Shown: positions 1-12,145, counted from the stretch's first letter. The stretch: DNA of 64,000 bases from Candidula unifasciata (GCA_905116865.2 CAJHNH020000489.1:196001-260000); one strand, 5' to 3'. Translations and numbers: made by a program. Notes: a model not told the origin generated them from the letters alone.

Positions 1-147
1 ACTTCGAGACCATGAAGCCCCCTGTGTGTAGAGAATACTTCATGTCATTGTGTGAGAGAAATGGGTGCTGTCGCTAAATCCGAGTGTATATGGCTGTGAG
101 AATGTCTATTTGGGTGCAACTGTATATAAGTGTATGAGTGTGTACGA
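1..147. other. Unassigned leading sequence
   Basis: Nothing recognisable apart from TG-rich words that resemble the array that follows. No gene or element is supported here. Confidence 0.4.
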
Positions 148-2327
148 CTATGTGTGCAGAACAGAGTGTATAAGTTCAGCTTTATATAGAATAATGTATG
201 GTCGCAACTGTGTGTACAGAACAGAGTGTATAAGTTGAGCTTTATATAGAATATGTATGGTCGCAACTGTGTGTACAGAACAGTGTGTATAAGTTCAGCT
301 TTACATAGAATATGTATGGTCGCAACTGTGTGTACAGAACAATGTTTATTGTTCAACTGTGTGTACAGAGCAGAGTTAATGTGTGCAAATGTGTGTACAA
401 AAGAGTGTTTATGTCTGCAATTGTGTGTACAGAACAGGGTTTATGTCTGCAAATGTGTTTTCAGAACAGTGTGTATGTGTGCAACTGTGTGTACAGAACA
501 GTCTTTATGTCAGCAACTGTGTGTACGGAACAGAGTTTATGTGTTCAACTGTGTGTACAGGACAGAGTTTATGTGTTTAACTGTGTGTACAGAGCAGAGT
601 TTATGTGTTTATTTATGTGTTCAACTGTGTGTACAGAACAGAGTTTATGTCTGCAAATGTGTGTACAGAACAGTGTTTCTGTCTGCAACTGTGTTTACAG
701 AGCAGAGTTTATGTGTTCAAATGTGTGTACAGAGTAGAGTTTATGTGTTAAACTGTGTGTACAGAACAGAGTAATGTCTGCAAATGTGTGTACAGAACAG
801 TGTTTCTGTCTGCAAATGTATGTACGGAACAGTGTTTATGTCAGCAACTGTGTGTACAGAGCAGAGTTTATGTGTTAAACTGTGTGTACAGAACAGAGTT
901 AATGTCTGCAAATGTGTGTACAGAACAGTGTTTCTGTCTGCAAATGTATGTACGGAACAGAGTTTATGTGTGCAACTGTGTGTACAGAACAGAGTTTATG
1001 TGTTTAACTGTGTGTACAGAGCAGATTTTATTGTGTTCTACTGTGTGTACAGAGCATAGTTTATGTGTGCAACTGTGTGTACAGAACAGAGTTTATGTGT
1101 TTAACTGTCTGTACAGAGCAGAGTTTATGTGTGCAACTGTGTGTACAGAACAGTGTTTTTGTCTGCAACTGTGTGTACAGAACAAAGTTTATGTGTGCAA
1201 ATATGTGTACAGAACAGCATTTATGTGTGCAAATGTGTGTACAGAACAGTGTTTATGTCTGCAAATGTGTGTACAGTACATATTTTATGTGTGCAACTGT
1301 GTGTACAGAACAGAGTTTATGTGTGCAACTGTGTGTACAGAGCAAAGTTTATGTGTGCAACTGTGTGTACAGAACAGTGTTTATGTGTGCAAATGTGTGT
1401 ACAGAACAGTGTGTATGTGTGCAAATGTGTGTGCAGAACAGAGTTTATATTTGCAGATGTGTGTACAGAACAGAGTTTATGTCTGCAACTGTGTGTGCAG
1501 AACAGTGTTTATGTGTGCAAATGTGTGTACAGAACAGAGTATATGTGTGCAACTGTGTGTACAGAACAGTGTTTATATCGGCAACTGTGTGTACAGAACA
1601 GTGTTTATATCTGCAACTGTGTGTACAGAACAGTGTTTATGTCTGCAACTATGTGTACAGAGCAAACTTTATGTGTGCAACTGTGTGTACAGAACAGAGT
1701 TTATGTCTGCAAATGTATGTACGGAACAGAGTTTATGTGTGCGGATGTGTGTACAGAACAGAGTTTATGTGTGCAGATGTGTGTACAGAACAGAGTTTAT
1801 GTCTGCAAATGTATGTACAGAACAGAGTTTATGTGTTCAACTGTGTGTACGGAACAGTGTTTATGTCTGCAAATGTGTGTACAGAACTGTGTTTATGTCT
1901 GCAACTGTGTGTACAGAACTGTGTTTATGTCTGCAAATGTGTGTACGGAACAGAGTTTATGTGTGCAACTGTGTGTACAGAACAGAGTTTATGTGTGCAA
2001 CTGTGTGTACAGAACAGAGTTTATGTGTACAACTGTGTGTACAGAAAAAAGTTAATGTGTGCAAAAATGTGTACAGATCAGTGTTTATGTCTGCAAATGT
2101 GTGTACAGAACAGAGTTTATGTCTGCAAATGTGTGTACAGAACAGAGTTTATGTCTGCAAATGTGTGTACAGAACAGAGTTTATGTCTGCAACTGTGTGT
2201 ACAGAACAGAGTTTATGTCTGCAAATGTGTGTACATAACAGTGTTTATATCTGCAAATGTGTGTACATAACAGTGTTTATATCTGCAAATGTGTGTACAG
2301 AACAGTGTTTATGTGTGCAACTGTGTA
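148..2327 (+). repeat. 32-bp minisatellite array (with 58-59-bp founder-like units)
   Basis: Direct tandem array with core TGTGTACAGAACAG followed by AGTTTATG. The first three units (148 to about 345) are 58-59 bp long and carry an extra AT-rich piece with core TATATAGAATATG. From about 345 the extra piece is absent and roughly 60 units of 32 bp follow, differing by point changes such as CTG/GTG and AACTG/AAATG. The unit has no stop codon in any forward frame and 32 is not a multiple of three, so each forward frame cycles through all three phases and stays open (for example 755-2332, 525 codons, Cys- and Val-rich). I regard those frames as non-coding by-products. Confidence 0.95.
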
Positions 2328-2407
2328 AATAGACAGCTGGTAAGTGTACTCATAAATCTACACGCACACAAATACACACGCGCATCTAGACACGTATAGG
2401 TATATAT

Positions 2408-2413
2408 ATGCGT

Positions 2414-2449
<36 letters not shown>
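2408..2449 (+). repeat. (TG)n microsatellite
   Basis: About 40 bp of almost pure TG dinucleotides, lying between the end of the 32-bp array and a short unique stretch. Confidence 0.95.
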
Positions 2450-2984
2450 AAGTTTGTAGGTAAGTAGCGAGTATAAAAATAAGTTAGCAGGTGTCTCTGT
2501 CTCACGAACAATACAACTAATTCTGCTATCACAAGAAAGATAAAAAAAAAAAAAACATCGCTTGACTTCATCAGGTCTTATCTCTAGAAGATGAATGACC
2601 CATCTCCTCGCTCCATCATCTCATACACAAGCACCTGAACTCTTTCAAGAAGATGAGCAATTTTCTACTCAAGCGCTGAGAGCTGTCTTTTCATTGCTGA
2701 TCAAATATTGTCCTCAGAATAGCAAAGTTGTTTTTATTGATTGCCAAACTCAAATAATCCCGCTTTTATTATCCGTTGATAGTTGGGGATGACGGGCAAT
2801 GTGGATGCAACACAAATGTCACAGGGAAGTTCAATTTTGTATGAAGGTTTTTATGGTTAGAAAACCAATTTCTCAACAATGCCATCAGCAAGTCTATGGA
2901 CGTGTCGATTCCGACTGGTCGGAGAGGGTCAAATAGAAGAGACTGTATGTACAAGACTTCTTGTCAGATAGTACTTGATTTTAC
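2450..2984. other. Unique intergenic sequence
   Basis: About 530 bp without internal repetition. It contains a short A-run near 2542. Short reading frames on both strands show no recognisable domain, so no gene is called. Confidence 0.5.
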
Positions 2985-4345
2985 TTGATAGATGTGTCCC
3001 GTGATTCCTTTTTCTATCTAATTGATCTGTCCCGTGATTTCTTCTTTATCTGATACATCTGTCCCGTGATTTCTTCTTTATCTGATACATCTGTCCCTTG
3101 ATTTCTTCTTTATCTGATACATCTGTCCCGTGATTTCTTCTTTATCTGATACATCTGTCCCGTGATTTCTTTTCTACCTGATACATCTGTCCCGTGATTT
3201 CTTTTCTATCTGATACATCTGTCCCGTGATTTCTTCTTTATCTGATACATCTGTCCCGTGATTTCTTCTTTTTCTGATACATCTCACCGTGATTTCTTCT
3301 TTTTCTGATACATCTGTCCCATGATTTCTTCTTTATCTGATACATCTGTCCCGTGATTTCTTCTTTATCTGATACATCTGTCCCGTGATTTCTTCTTTAT
3401 CTGATACATCTGTCCCGTGATTTCTTCTTTATCTGATACATCTGTCCCGTGATTTCTTCTTTATCTGATACATCTGTCCCGTGATTTCTTTTCTATCTGA
3501 TACATCTGTCCCGTAATTTCTTCTTTATCTGATACATCTGTCCCGTGATTTCTTCTTTATCTGATACATCTGTCCCGTGATTTCTTTTCTATCTGATACA
3601 TCTGTCCCGTAATTTCTTCTTTATCTGATACATCTGTCCCGTGATTTCTTCTTTATCTGATAGATCTGTCCCGTGATTTCATTTCTATCTGATACATCTA
3701 ACCCGTGATTTCTTCTTTATCTGATACATCTGTCCCGTGATTTCTTTTCTATCTGATAGATATGTCCCGTGATTTCTTTTCTATCTGATAGATCTGTCCC
3801 GTGATTTCTTCTTTATCTAATACATCTGTCCCGTGACTCCGTGTTTTTCTAATAGATCTATCTTGTGATCCCTTCTCTATCTAATAGATCTGTGCCCTGA
3901 TTTCTTCTCTGTCTAATATGGTGTGTCCCGTGATTATCTAATAGATCTTTCCCATTATTCCTTTTCTATCTAATAAATATGTGCTATGATTCCTTCTCTA
4001 TCTAATAGATTTCTCTTGTGATTCCTTTTCTATCTCGTAGATATGTCCCGTTATTCCTTTTCTATTTAATAGATCTGTCCGTGATTCCTTCTCTATCTTA
4101 CAGATCTGTCACGTGATTCCTTTTCTATCTAATAGATCTGTCCGTGATTCCTTCTCTATCTTACAGATCTGTCACGTGATTCCTTTTCTATCTAATATAT
4201 CTGTCCGTGATTCCTTCTCTATCTTACAGATCTGTCACGTGATTCCTTTTCTATCTAATAAATCTGTCCATGATTCCTTCTCTATCTAATAGATCTGTCA
4301 CGTAATTCCTTCTCTATCTAATAGATCTGTTCCCTATTCCTTCTC
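2985..4345 (+). repeat. 32-bp minisatellite array, degenerating to 31/62-63-bp units
   Basis: Units with core CATCTGTCCCGTGATTTC recur every 32 bp from about 2985 to 3840 (about 27 units). From about 3840 to 4345 the sequence diverges to AATAGATCTGTC..GTGATTCC. There, two alternating monomer types form a dimer of 62-63 bp (GTGATTCC anchors at 4081, 4144 and 4206). The monomer is unrelated in sequence to the 32-bp array at 148-2327, although the period is the same. Confidence 0.95.
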
Positions 4346-4430
4346 TGTTTGATACCTAGCCTTTGGTTATCGCTAGGTCACGTGTCTACGGAAGCTGCTG
4401 TAAAACTCCAGAATCGACATTACGCTTCTA

Positions 4431-7105
4431 TATACATCCACATAGTGCCACGTACAATCATGTACATCCACATAGAGCCACGTACAGTCATGTACATCCA
4501 CATAGTGCCACATACAATCATTTACCTCCACACAGTACCTCATACAATCATGAACATCCACACAGTGCCACATACAATCATGTACATTCACACAGTGCCA
4601 CGTACAATCATGTACATCCACACAGTGGCACATAACATTATGTACATGCACACATTGCCTCATACAATCATGTACATCCACACAGTGCCACATACAATCA
4701 TGTGCATCATCACAGTGCCACGTACAATTATGTACATGCGCACAGTGCCATATGCAATCATGTACATGCACACAGTGCCTTATACAATTATGTACATCCA
4801 CACAGTGCCACAAACAGAAATGTACATGGACACAGTGCCTCATATAATCATGTACATCATCACAGTGCCACATGCAATCACGTACACAATAACAGTGCCA
4901 AAAAAAAATCATGTACATCCACACAGTGTCGCATACAATCATGTACATGCACATAGTGCCTCATTTAAAATTTACGTCATCATAGTGCCACATAAAATCA
5001 AATCATGTACATCCTCACAGTGCTTCGTACAATCATGTACATCCTCACAGTGCCTCGTACAATCATGTACATGCACATAGTGCCTCATACAATCATTTAC
5101 ATCCTCACAGTGCAACATAAAATCAAATCATATACATCCTCACAGTGCCTCATACAGTCGTGTACATGCACATAGTGCCACATACAGTCATGTACATGCA
5201 CATAGTGCCTCATACAGTCATGTACATGCACATAGTGCCACATACAGACATGTACATCATCACAGTGTCATATACAGACATGTACATGCACATAGTGCCA
5301 CATACAGACATGTACATCATCACAGTGTCACATACAGTCATGTACATGCACATAGTGCCACATACAGACATGTACATCCTCACAGTGTCACATACAGTCA
5401 TGTACATGCACATAGTGACACATACAGACATGTACATCCTCACAGTGCCTCATACAGTCATGTACATGCACATAGTGCCACATACAGTCATGTACATGCA
5501 CATAGTGCCACATAAAGACATGTACATCATCACAGTGTCACATACAGTCATGTACATGCACATAGTGCCACATACAGACATGTACATCCTCACAGTGCCT
5601 CATACAGTCATGTACATGCACATAGTGCCACATACAGTCATGTACATGCACATAGTGCCACATACAGTCATGTACATGCACATAGTGCCACATACAGTCA
5701 TGTACATGCACATAGTGCCACATACAGTCATGTACATGCATATAGTGCCACATACAGACATGTACATCATCATAGTGTCACATACAGTCATGTACATCAT
5801 CACAGTGTCACATACAGTCATGTACATCATCATAGTGTCACATACAGTCATGTACATGCACATAGTGCCACATACAGACATGTACATCATCACAGTGCCA
5901 CATACAGTCATGTACATGCACATAGTGCCTCATACAGTCATGTACATCATCACAGTGCCACATAAATCATGTACATCATCACAGTGCCACATAAATCATG
6001 TACATCATCACAGTGTCACATAAATCATGTACATCATCACAGTGTCACATAAATCATGTACATCATCACAGTGTCACATAAATCATGTACATCATCACAG
6101 TGTCACATACAGTCATGTACATGCACATAGTGCCACATACAGTCATGTACATGCACATAGTGCCACATACAGACATGTACATCATCACAGTGCCACATAA
6201 ATCATGTACATCATCACAGTGCCACATAAATCATGTACATCATCACAGTGTCATATAAATCATGTACATCATCACAGTGTCACATAAATCATGTACATCA
6301 TCACAGTGTCACATAAATCATGTACATCATCACAGTGTCACATACAGTCATGTACATGCACATAGTGTCACATACAGACATGTACATCATCACAGTGTCA
6401 CATAAATCATGTACATCATCACAGTGCCACATGAATCATGTACATCATCACAGTGTCACATACAGTCATGTACATGCACATAGTGCCACATACAGTCATG
6501 TACATGCACATAGTGCCACATACCGACATGTACATCATCACAGTGTCACATAAATCATGTACATCATCACAGTGCCACATGAATCATGTACATCATCACA
6601 GTGTCACATAAATCATGTACATCATCACAGTGTCACATACAGTCATGTACATGCACATAGTGTCACATACAGACATGTACATCATCACAGTGCCACATAC
6701 AGTCATGTACATGCACATAGTGTCACATACAGTCATGTACATGCACATAGTGCCACATACAGTCATGTACATGCACATAGTGCCACATACAGTCATGTAC
6801 ATGCACATAGTGCCACATACAGACATGTACATCATCACAGTGTCACATAAATCATGTACATCATCACAGTGTCACATAAATCATGTACATCATCACAGTG
6901 TCACATAAATCATGTACATCATCACAGTGTCACATACAGTCATGTACATGCACATAGTGCCACATACCGACATGTACATCATCACAGTGTCACATAAATC
7001 ATGTACATCATCACAGTGTCACATAAATCATGTACATCATCACAGTGCCATTTTCAATGAGGTAAATGCACACAGTGCAACGTACAGCCATGCACATCCA
7101 CATAG
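4431..7105 (+). repeat. 30-bp minisatellite array with CATGTACATG palindrome
   Basis: Roughly 89 units with core CACATAGTGCCACATACAGT followed by CATGTACATG. Most units carry the perfect 10-bp palindrome CATGTACATG or its variant CATGTACATC. From about 5960 to 7045 a shorter unit (CATAAATCATGTACATCATC type) is interspersed. The 30-bp period is a multiple of three, so frames on both strands remain open (4349-5080 and 5145-6023 forward, 4373-4954 reverse). None resembles a known protein. Confidence 0.95.
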
Positions 7106-7335
7106 TGGATAAAAGGACCATGAAAAAAAATGTTTAAATCAGAAAATCAGATCAGCAGCTCTGGTCGATAAACCACCAGTGACGTCAATGGACGGACCTG
7201 GTCAGACATAGACGTGGACTGTGATGTCCAGTCCAAAAACACGCTAGACTGGTTCCTAGACTGGTAGTTGTTCCCTCGGGATATCAAGTCTGGGTAAATA
7301 TCCATCGTTTATCTGCAGACAGTGTGTGTGTTTGA
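7106..7335. other. Unique spacer
   Basis: About 230 bp of non-repetitive sequence between two arrays. It contains a TGACGTCA octamer near 7181, which is unsupported as a functional site. No gene is seen. Confidence 0.4.
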
Positions 7336-8113
7336 GTTACACACCTCTGTTGGCTCTACGTGAGTGGTTACACACCTCTGTTAACTCTACGTGAGATGTT
7401 ACACAACTCTGTTGGCTCTACGTGAGCTGTTACACACCTCTGTTGGTTTTACATGAATTGTTATACACTTCTGTTGGCCCTACGTGAGTTGTTAAACACT
7501 TCTGTTGGCTCTACATGAGTTGTTACACACCTCTGTTGGCTCTACGTGAGTTGTTACACACCTCTGTTGGCTCTACATGAGTTGTTACACACCTCTTTTG
7601 GCTCTACATGAGTTGTTACACACCTCTGTTGACTCTACATGAATTGTTACACACTTCTGTTGGCCCTACGTGAGTTGTTACACACTTCTGTTGGCTCTAC
7701 ATGGGTTGTTACACACCTCTGTTGGCTCTACATGAGTTTTTACACACCTCTGTTGGCTCTACATTAGTTTTTACACACCTCTGTTGACTCTACGTGAGTT
7801 GTTACACACATCTGTTGGCTCTACGTGAGTTGTTACACACCTCTGTTGGCGCTACGTGAGCTGTTACACACCTCTGTTGGCTCTACTTGAGTTGTTACAA
7901 ACCTCTGTTGGTTCTAAGTGAGCTGTTACACACCTCTGTTGGCTCTACATGAGTTTTTACACACCTCTGTTGGCTCTACATGAGTTGTTACACACCTCTG
8001 TTGGCTCTACGGGAGTGGTTACACACTTCTGTTGGCTCTACGCGAGTTGGCACACACCTCTGTTGGCCCTACGTGAGTAGATACACACCTTTGTTAGCCC
8101 TACGTGAGTTGCA
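7336..8113 (+). repeat. 31-bp minisatellite array
   Basis: About 25 units with core GTTACACACCTCTGTTGGCT followed by CTACGTGAGTT. Divergence between units is moderate, mainly CTACGTGAG versus CTACATGAG and GAGTT versus GAGCT. Confidence 0.95.
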
Positions 8114-8475
8114 TGTCAGTGGAAGAATGTTAGTGGAAGAATAAAATGTTGGACGTTGGGGGTAAGTGGCTAGTTGCATGTCAGTGGAAGAATATCAGTG
8201 GAAGAATGTCAGTGGAAGAATGTTAGTGGTAGCATGTCAGTGGAAGAATGTCAGTGGAAGAATATCAGTGGAAGAATGTCAGTGGAAGAATGTTAGTGGT
8301 AGCATGTCAGTGGAAGAATGTCAGTGGAAGAATATCAGTGGAAGAATGTCAGTGGAAGAATGTTAGTGGTAGCATGTCAGTGGAAGAATGTCAGTGGAAG
8401 AATGTCAGTGGAAGAATGTCAGTGGAAGAATGTCAGTGTAAGAGTGCCCGTGGAAGAATCTTAATTGAAGAATAA
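8113..8475 (+). repeat. 14-bp minisatellite with 70-bp higher-order unit
   Basis: About 25 copies of a 14-bp monomer, ATGTCAGTGGAAGA. Five variant monomers, ending with one that reads GTTAGTGGTAGCAT, form a 70-bp higher-order unit repeated about three times between 8180 and 8390. The monomer is also present inside each unit of the adjoining 49-bp array, so the two arrays share ancestry. Confidence 0.93.
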
Positions 8476-9130
8476 TGTTGGAATTTGAGAGAAGTTGGTT
8501 GGTTGCATGTCAGTGGAAGATTAATGTTGGATGCTGAGGGAAGTTGGTTGGTTGCACGTCAGTGGAAGATTAATGTTGGATGCTGAGGGAAGTTGGTTGG
8601 TTGCACGTCAGTGGAAGATTAATGTTGGATGCTGAGGGAAGTTGGTTGGTTGCACGTCAGTGGAAGATTAATGTTGGATGCTGAGGGAAGTTGGTTGGTT
8701 GCACGTCAGTGGAAGATTAATGTTGGATGCTGAGGGAAGTTGGTTGGTTGCATGTCAGTGGAAGATTAATGTTGGATGCTGAGGGAAGTTGGTTGGTTGC
8801 ACGTCAGTGGAAGATTAATGTTGGATGCTGAGGGAAGTTGGTTGGTTGCACGTCAGTGGAAGATTAATATTGGATGCTGAGGGAAGTTGGTTGGTTGCAC
8901 GTCAGTGGAAGAATAACATTGGATGCTGAGGGAAGTTGGTTGGTTGCACGTCAGTGGAAGATTAATGTTGGATGCTGAGGGAAGTTGGTTGGTTGCATGT
9001 CAGTGGAAGATTAATATTGGATGCTGGGGGAAGTTGGTTGGTTGCACGTCAGTGGAAGAATAATGTTAGATGTTGAGGGAAGTTTGCTAGTTGCATGTCA
9101 GTGGAAGAATGATAGTGGCAGATTAATGTT
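8475..9130 (+). repeat. 49-bp minisatellite array
   Basis: About 12 highly similar units with landmarks GTTGGTTGGTTGCACGTCAG, TGGAAGATTAATG and TTGGATGCTGAGGGAA. Each contains one GTCAGTGGAAGA word, which is the monomer of the array just upstream. Divergence is low over 8505-9060, suggesting recent amplification or homogenisation. Confidence 0.95.
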
Positions 9131-9177
9131 GGATGTAGAGAACAAGAAATCAACATCGGTATAGGTTGTGCAGCAAC

Positions 9178-9447
9178 AGCAGAGAAGAGAACTACAGATG
9201 TTTTTTGAGAAGAGAACTACAGATGTTTTATGAGAAGAGAATAGCCACAAGCGTTTTATGAGAAGAGAATAACCACAAATGTTTTATGAGAAGAGAATAA
9301 CCACAGATGTTTTATGCGAAGAGAATAACCACAGATGTTTTATGAGAAGAGAATAACCACAGATGTTTTATGAGAAGAGAATAACCACAAATGTTTTATG
9401 AGAAGAGAATAACCACATATTTTTTATGAGAAGAGAATAACCACAGA
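9178..9447 (+). repeat. 28-bp minisatellite array, left part
   Basis: About nine units with landmarks GAGAAGAGAATAACCACAGA and TGTTTTAT. The array is cut at about 9447 by a retroelement fragment and resumes at about 10833, so the element inserted into a pre-existing array. Confidence 0.95.
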
Positions 9448-10832
9448 AAAGACCAAACACAGCTCCAGGGCTTGATGGCATTAGATACACGACACAAAAG
9501 GAACGCGTCTCAAAAAAGCAGGCCGCTCTTGGATGGCAAAGGCTGAGGATTTAATCCAGCAGGTATGTGACCTAGAAGTGATCAGTCACGGAAAAGAACG
9601 GACGAATACACCAGTAGACATGCATGGCATCTCTAAGGTTGTCATCACACTCGGAAGGTACTGCAGGGATCAAATTCCTGCAGCCGTAGACACAGATCAG
9701 CATTCAGATCCAGAAGATATCATCATCTACACAGATGGATCCGTGAAACGCGGATCAAGGTCAGCAAGGGCATACACCGCGCAAAGAAGGGGGAAAACAA
9801 TACATGAGGACAGCGGCGCTCACCAGACAACCACGTCAAGCATGACAATGGAAATAGCCGCTGCTTCTAGAGCTTTAGCATGGGTATCCGAGCAAACCAC
9901 CACACAGGCAGTAATTGTCTCAGACTAAATGAATATGCTTCAGAAGGTAGCAACAGGCAGTATGCGCTCTAAATGGATAGAAAGCATCAGGAAATCGCAC
10001 TTAACCTCCGTAACCTGGATCTACACACCGGGTCATGCGGGCGTGAAGGGAAATGAGCGAGCAGACCAGCTGGCAAGCACTGCACCAATGATTGCGGGAA
10101 AAAGTATCGACAGAGCAGATATCGTCAATGTTGTACGGACTGGGCTAGTGGAGAATGAGGAATCACTGACACCAACACGATTGCGTGACATGGGAGTTCA
10201 GCATGGTGATGCACGTCTTTGCCGTCTTCGGGGCCGAGAAAGGAGACAATATAACCAGCTTCTCATGGGGACAATTAGTAGAAGTACTTTGGAGTGGCTG
10301 CTGCTTCAGAGAAATGAGCATGCATGGGTATGCCCAATGTGCAGTGACATCAAGTGTGATAACAAAACATAAAATAACATCTTGTAGGGAGTCGGCAGTC
10401 CGACACCCAAGTTCAAGGTGTCTCCTTCGTGCCAAAGAACTGCATGGCTGTTGGGTGAACAGTCGTTAACGAAGGCAGGCATGTCATTGTAGGGGCGACG
10501 CCTGCTGGTGGATGAAATGCCCTAAGTCCCTTCCCCAGCTAATAATGAGGGTACTGCTGGGGTGACCGTTTATTAACTCTCATATAATGCTTCAGGTCAA
10601 AATGGACGCTAGGCACGGCCATCTTTTTTTCCCTGCCAAACAGTGGCCGTTGCATTTTTGCTCCATTTGCAGACTGGAAGGATATAGTTTCGTCGCCCAG
10701 CTTCTGAGTTGAGTGCATGGCGTGACACTGTGAGCTACGTGTATTTTTCTTTGGCACAGGGGCGGAGCAACTATGGGGTGACCCGTTTGCTATGAAGCTG
10801 AAACTAGGATTACCAGATTACCAGATTACCAG
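9448..10832 (+). mobile_element. 5'-truncated non-LTR retrotransposon fragment with RNase H domain
   Basis: This 1.4 kb unique segment sits inside the 28-bp array. Its left end encodes the reverse-transcriptase signature PNTAPGLDGIRY (from 9453). It then passes, in another frame, to an RNase H region (9533-10372), a non-coding 3' part (10373-10808) and a terminal run of three 8-bp units ATTACCAG (10809-10832). A short terminal tandem repeat is typical of non-LTR element 3' ends. Most of the reverse transcriptase is missing, so the copy is truncated and internally deleted. Both flanks carry the array word AGAATAACCACA, so a target-site duplication cannot be told apart from the array itself. 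Confidence 0.75.
9533..10372 (+). pseudogene. Retroelement RNase H domain, interrupted by one stop codon
   Basis: The reading frame 9533-9928 continues in the same frame as 9929-10372, broken only by a TAA at 9926-9928. Counted from 9533, the RNase H catalytic residues are in place: Asp68 in YTDGS, Glu107 in MTMEIAAA, and Asp131 in VIVSD immediately before the stop. After the stop come TPGHAGVKGNERADQLAS, with the conserved His and the fourth acidic residue, and a basic tail ending near SDIKCDNKT. This arrangement is known from RNase H domains at the C-terminus of retroelement polymerases, where the enzyme removes RNA from RNA-DNA hybrids. The stop falls within the catalytic core, so this copy is presumed dead. 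The family relationship is clear; the exact clade is not. Confidence 0.8.
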
Positions 10833-11575
10833 AATAACCACAAATGTTTAATGAGAAGAGAATAACCACAGATGTTTGGGAGAAGAGAATAACCACAGAT
10901 GTTTAAGAGAAGAGAATAACTACAGATGTTTGGGAGAAGAGAAAAACCACAGATGTTTAAGAGAAAAGAAAAACCACAGATGTTTGGGAGAAGAGAAAAA
11001 TCACAGATGTTTTGGAGAAGAGAATAACCACAGATGTTTGGGAGAAAAGAATAACTACAGATGTTTGGGAGAAGGGAATAACCACAGATGTTTGGGAGAA
11101 GAGAAAAACCACAGATGTTTGGGACAAGAGAAAAACCACAGATGTTCGGGAGAAGGGAATAACCACAGATGTTTGAGAGAAGAGAAAAACCACAGTTGTT
11201 TGGGAAAAGAGAAAAACCACAGATGTTTGGGAGAAGATAAAAACCACAGATGTTTGGCAGAAGAGAAAAACAACAGATGTTTGGGATAAGAGAATAACCA
11301 CAGATGTTTGGGATAAGAGAAAAACCACAGATGTTTGGGATAAGAGAAAAACCACAGATGTTTGGGATAAGAGAAAAACCACAGACGTGGGAGAGAACAG
11401 AATAACCACCGATGTTTGGCAGAAGAGATTAAGCACAGCTATTTGATGAGACGTGAATTACCACAGATGTTTTATGAGACGTGAATTACCACAGATGTTT
11501 TATGAGACGTGAATTACCACAGATGTTTTATGAGACGTGAATTACCACAGATGTTTTATGAGAAGAGAAAAACGA
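10833..11575 (+). repeat. 27/28-bp minisatellite array, right part
   Basis: The array resumes after the retroelement with about 27 units. Most are now 27 bp long (GAGAAGAGAAAAACCACAGA plus TGTTTGG), and 28-bp or longer variants return near 11450-11560. The 27-bp period keeps reading frames open on both strands (10876-11289 forward, 10957-11436 reverse) with a nine-residue repeat. The frames carry no known domain. Confidence 0.95.
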
Positions 11576-11896
11576 TTGATGTTTGGTAGAAGAAAATTAA
11601 GATTGATGTTTGGAATAACAGAAAGCTCACAGTTGAAACAAAAACCGTTATTTATCAGGCTTGAATCCCCTGTCTGTTGTCTGTCAGTGAAGCTAACTTG
11701 TACCAGGAGAAACAGCTGCCTCTAGCTTGTAAATGCCCTTGTCCAGAAATGATACTTGCCATTTGGGGGCAAGGCTATAACAGTGGACTCTATATGAATG
11801 TTAGATCAAAGTGGGCCTTATGTAAATAGTAGATTTAAGTAGAATTTTTTTGTAATTAAAGAGAGTTGCTCGTGAATGCTAGATCAAAGTTGATGG
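11576..11896. other. Unique spacer
   Basis: About 320 bp of AT-rich non-repetitive sequence. No gene or element is recognised. Confidence 0.4.
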
Positions 11897-12145
11897 TTTA
11901 TGTATAGCAGATTAAACTTGTTAAAGTTGATTGTATGTGTGTTGTATGTTAACGTTGATTGTGTGTGTTGTAGGTTAACGTTGATTGTTTGTGTGTTGTA
12001 AGTTAACGTTGGTTGTATGTGTGTTGTAAGTTAACGTTGATTATATGTGTGTTGTAAGTTAACGTTGATTGTGTGTGTTGTAAGTTAACGTTGATTGTGT
12101 GTGTTATAGATTAACGTTGATTGTATGTGTGTTGTAGATTAAAGT
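11897..12145 (+). repeat. 26/28-bp minisatellite array
   Basis: About nine units with core GTTGTAAGTTAACGTTGATT followed by a short TG stretch of variable length, which explains the alternation between 26 and 28 bp. Confidence 0.9.

Noticed and set aside
755..2332. 525-codon Cys-rich forward frame, superficially like a Cys-rich secreted protein
   Set aside because: The 32-bp unit is stop-free in all three forward frames, the frame has a 32-residue period imposed by the DNA period, and there is no signal peptide or codon bias.
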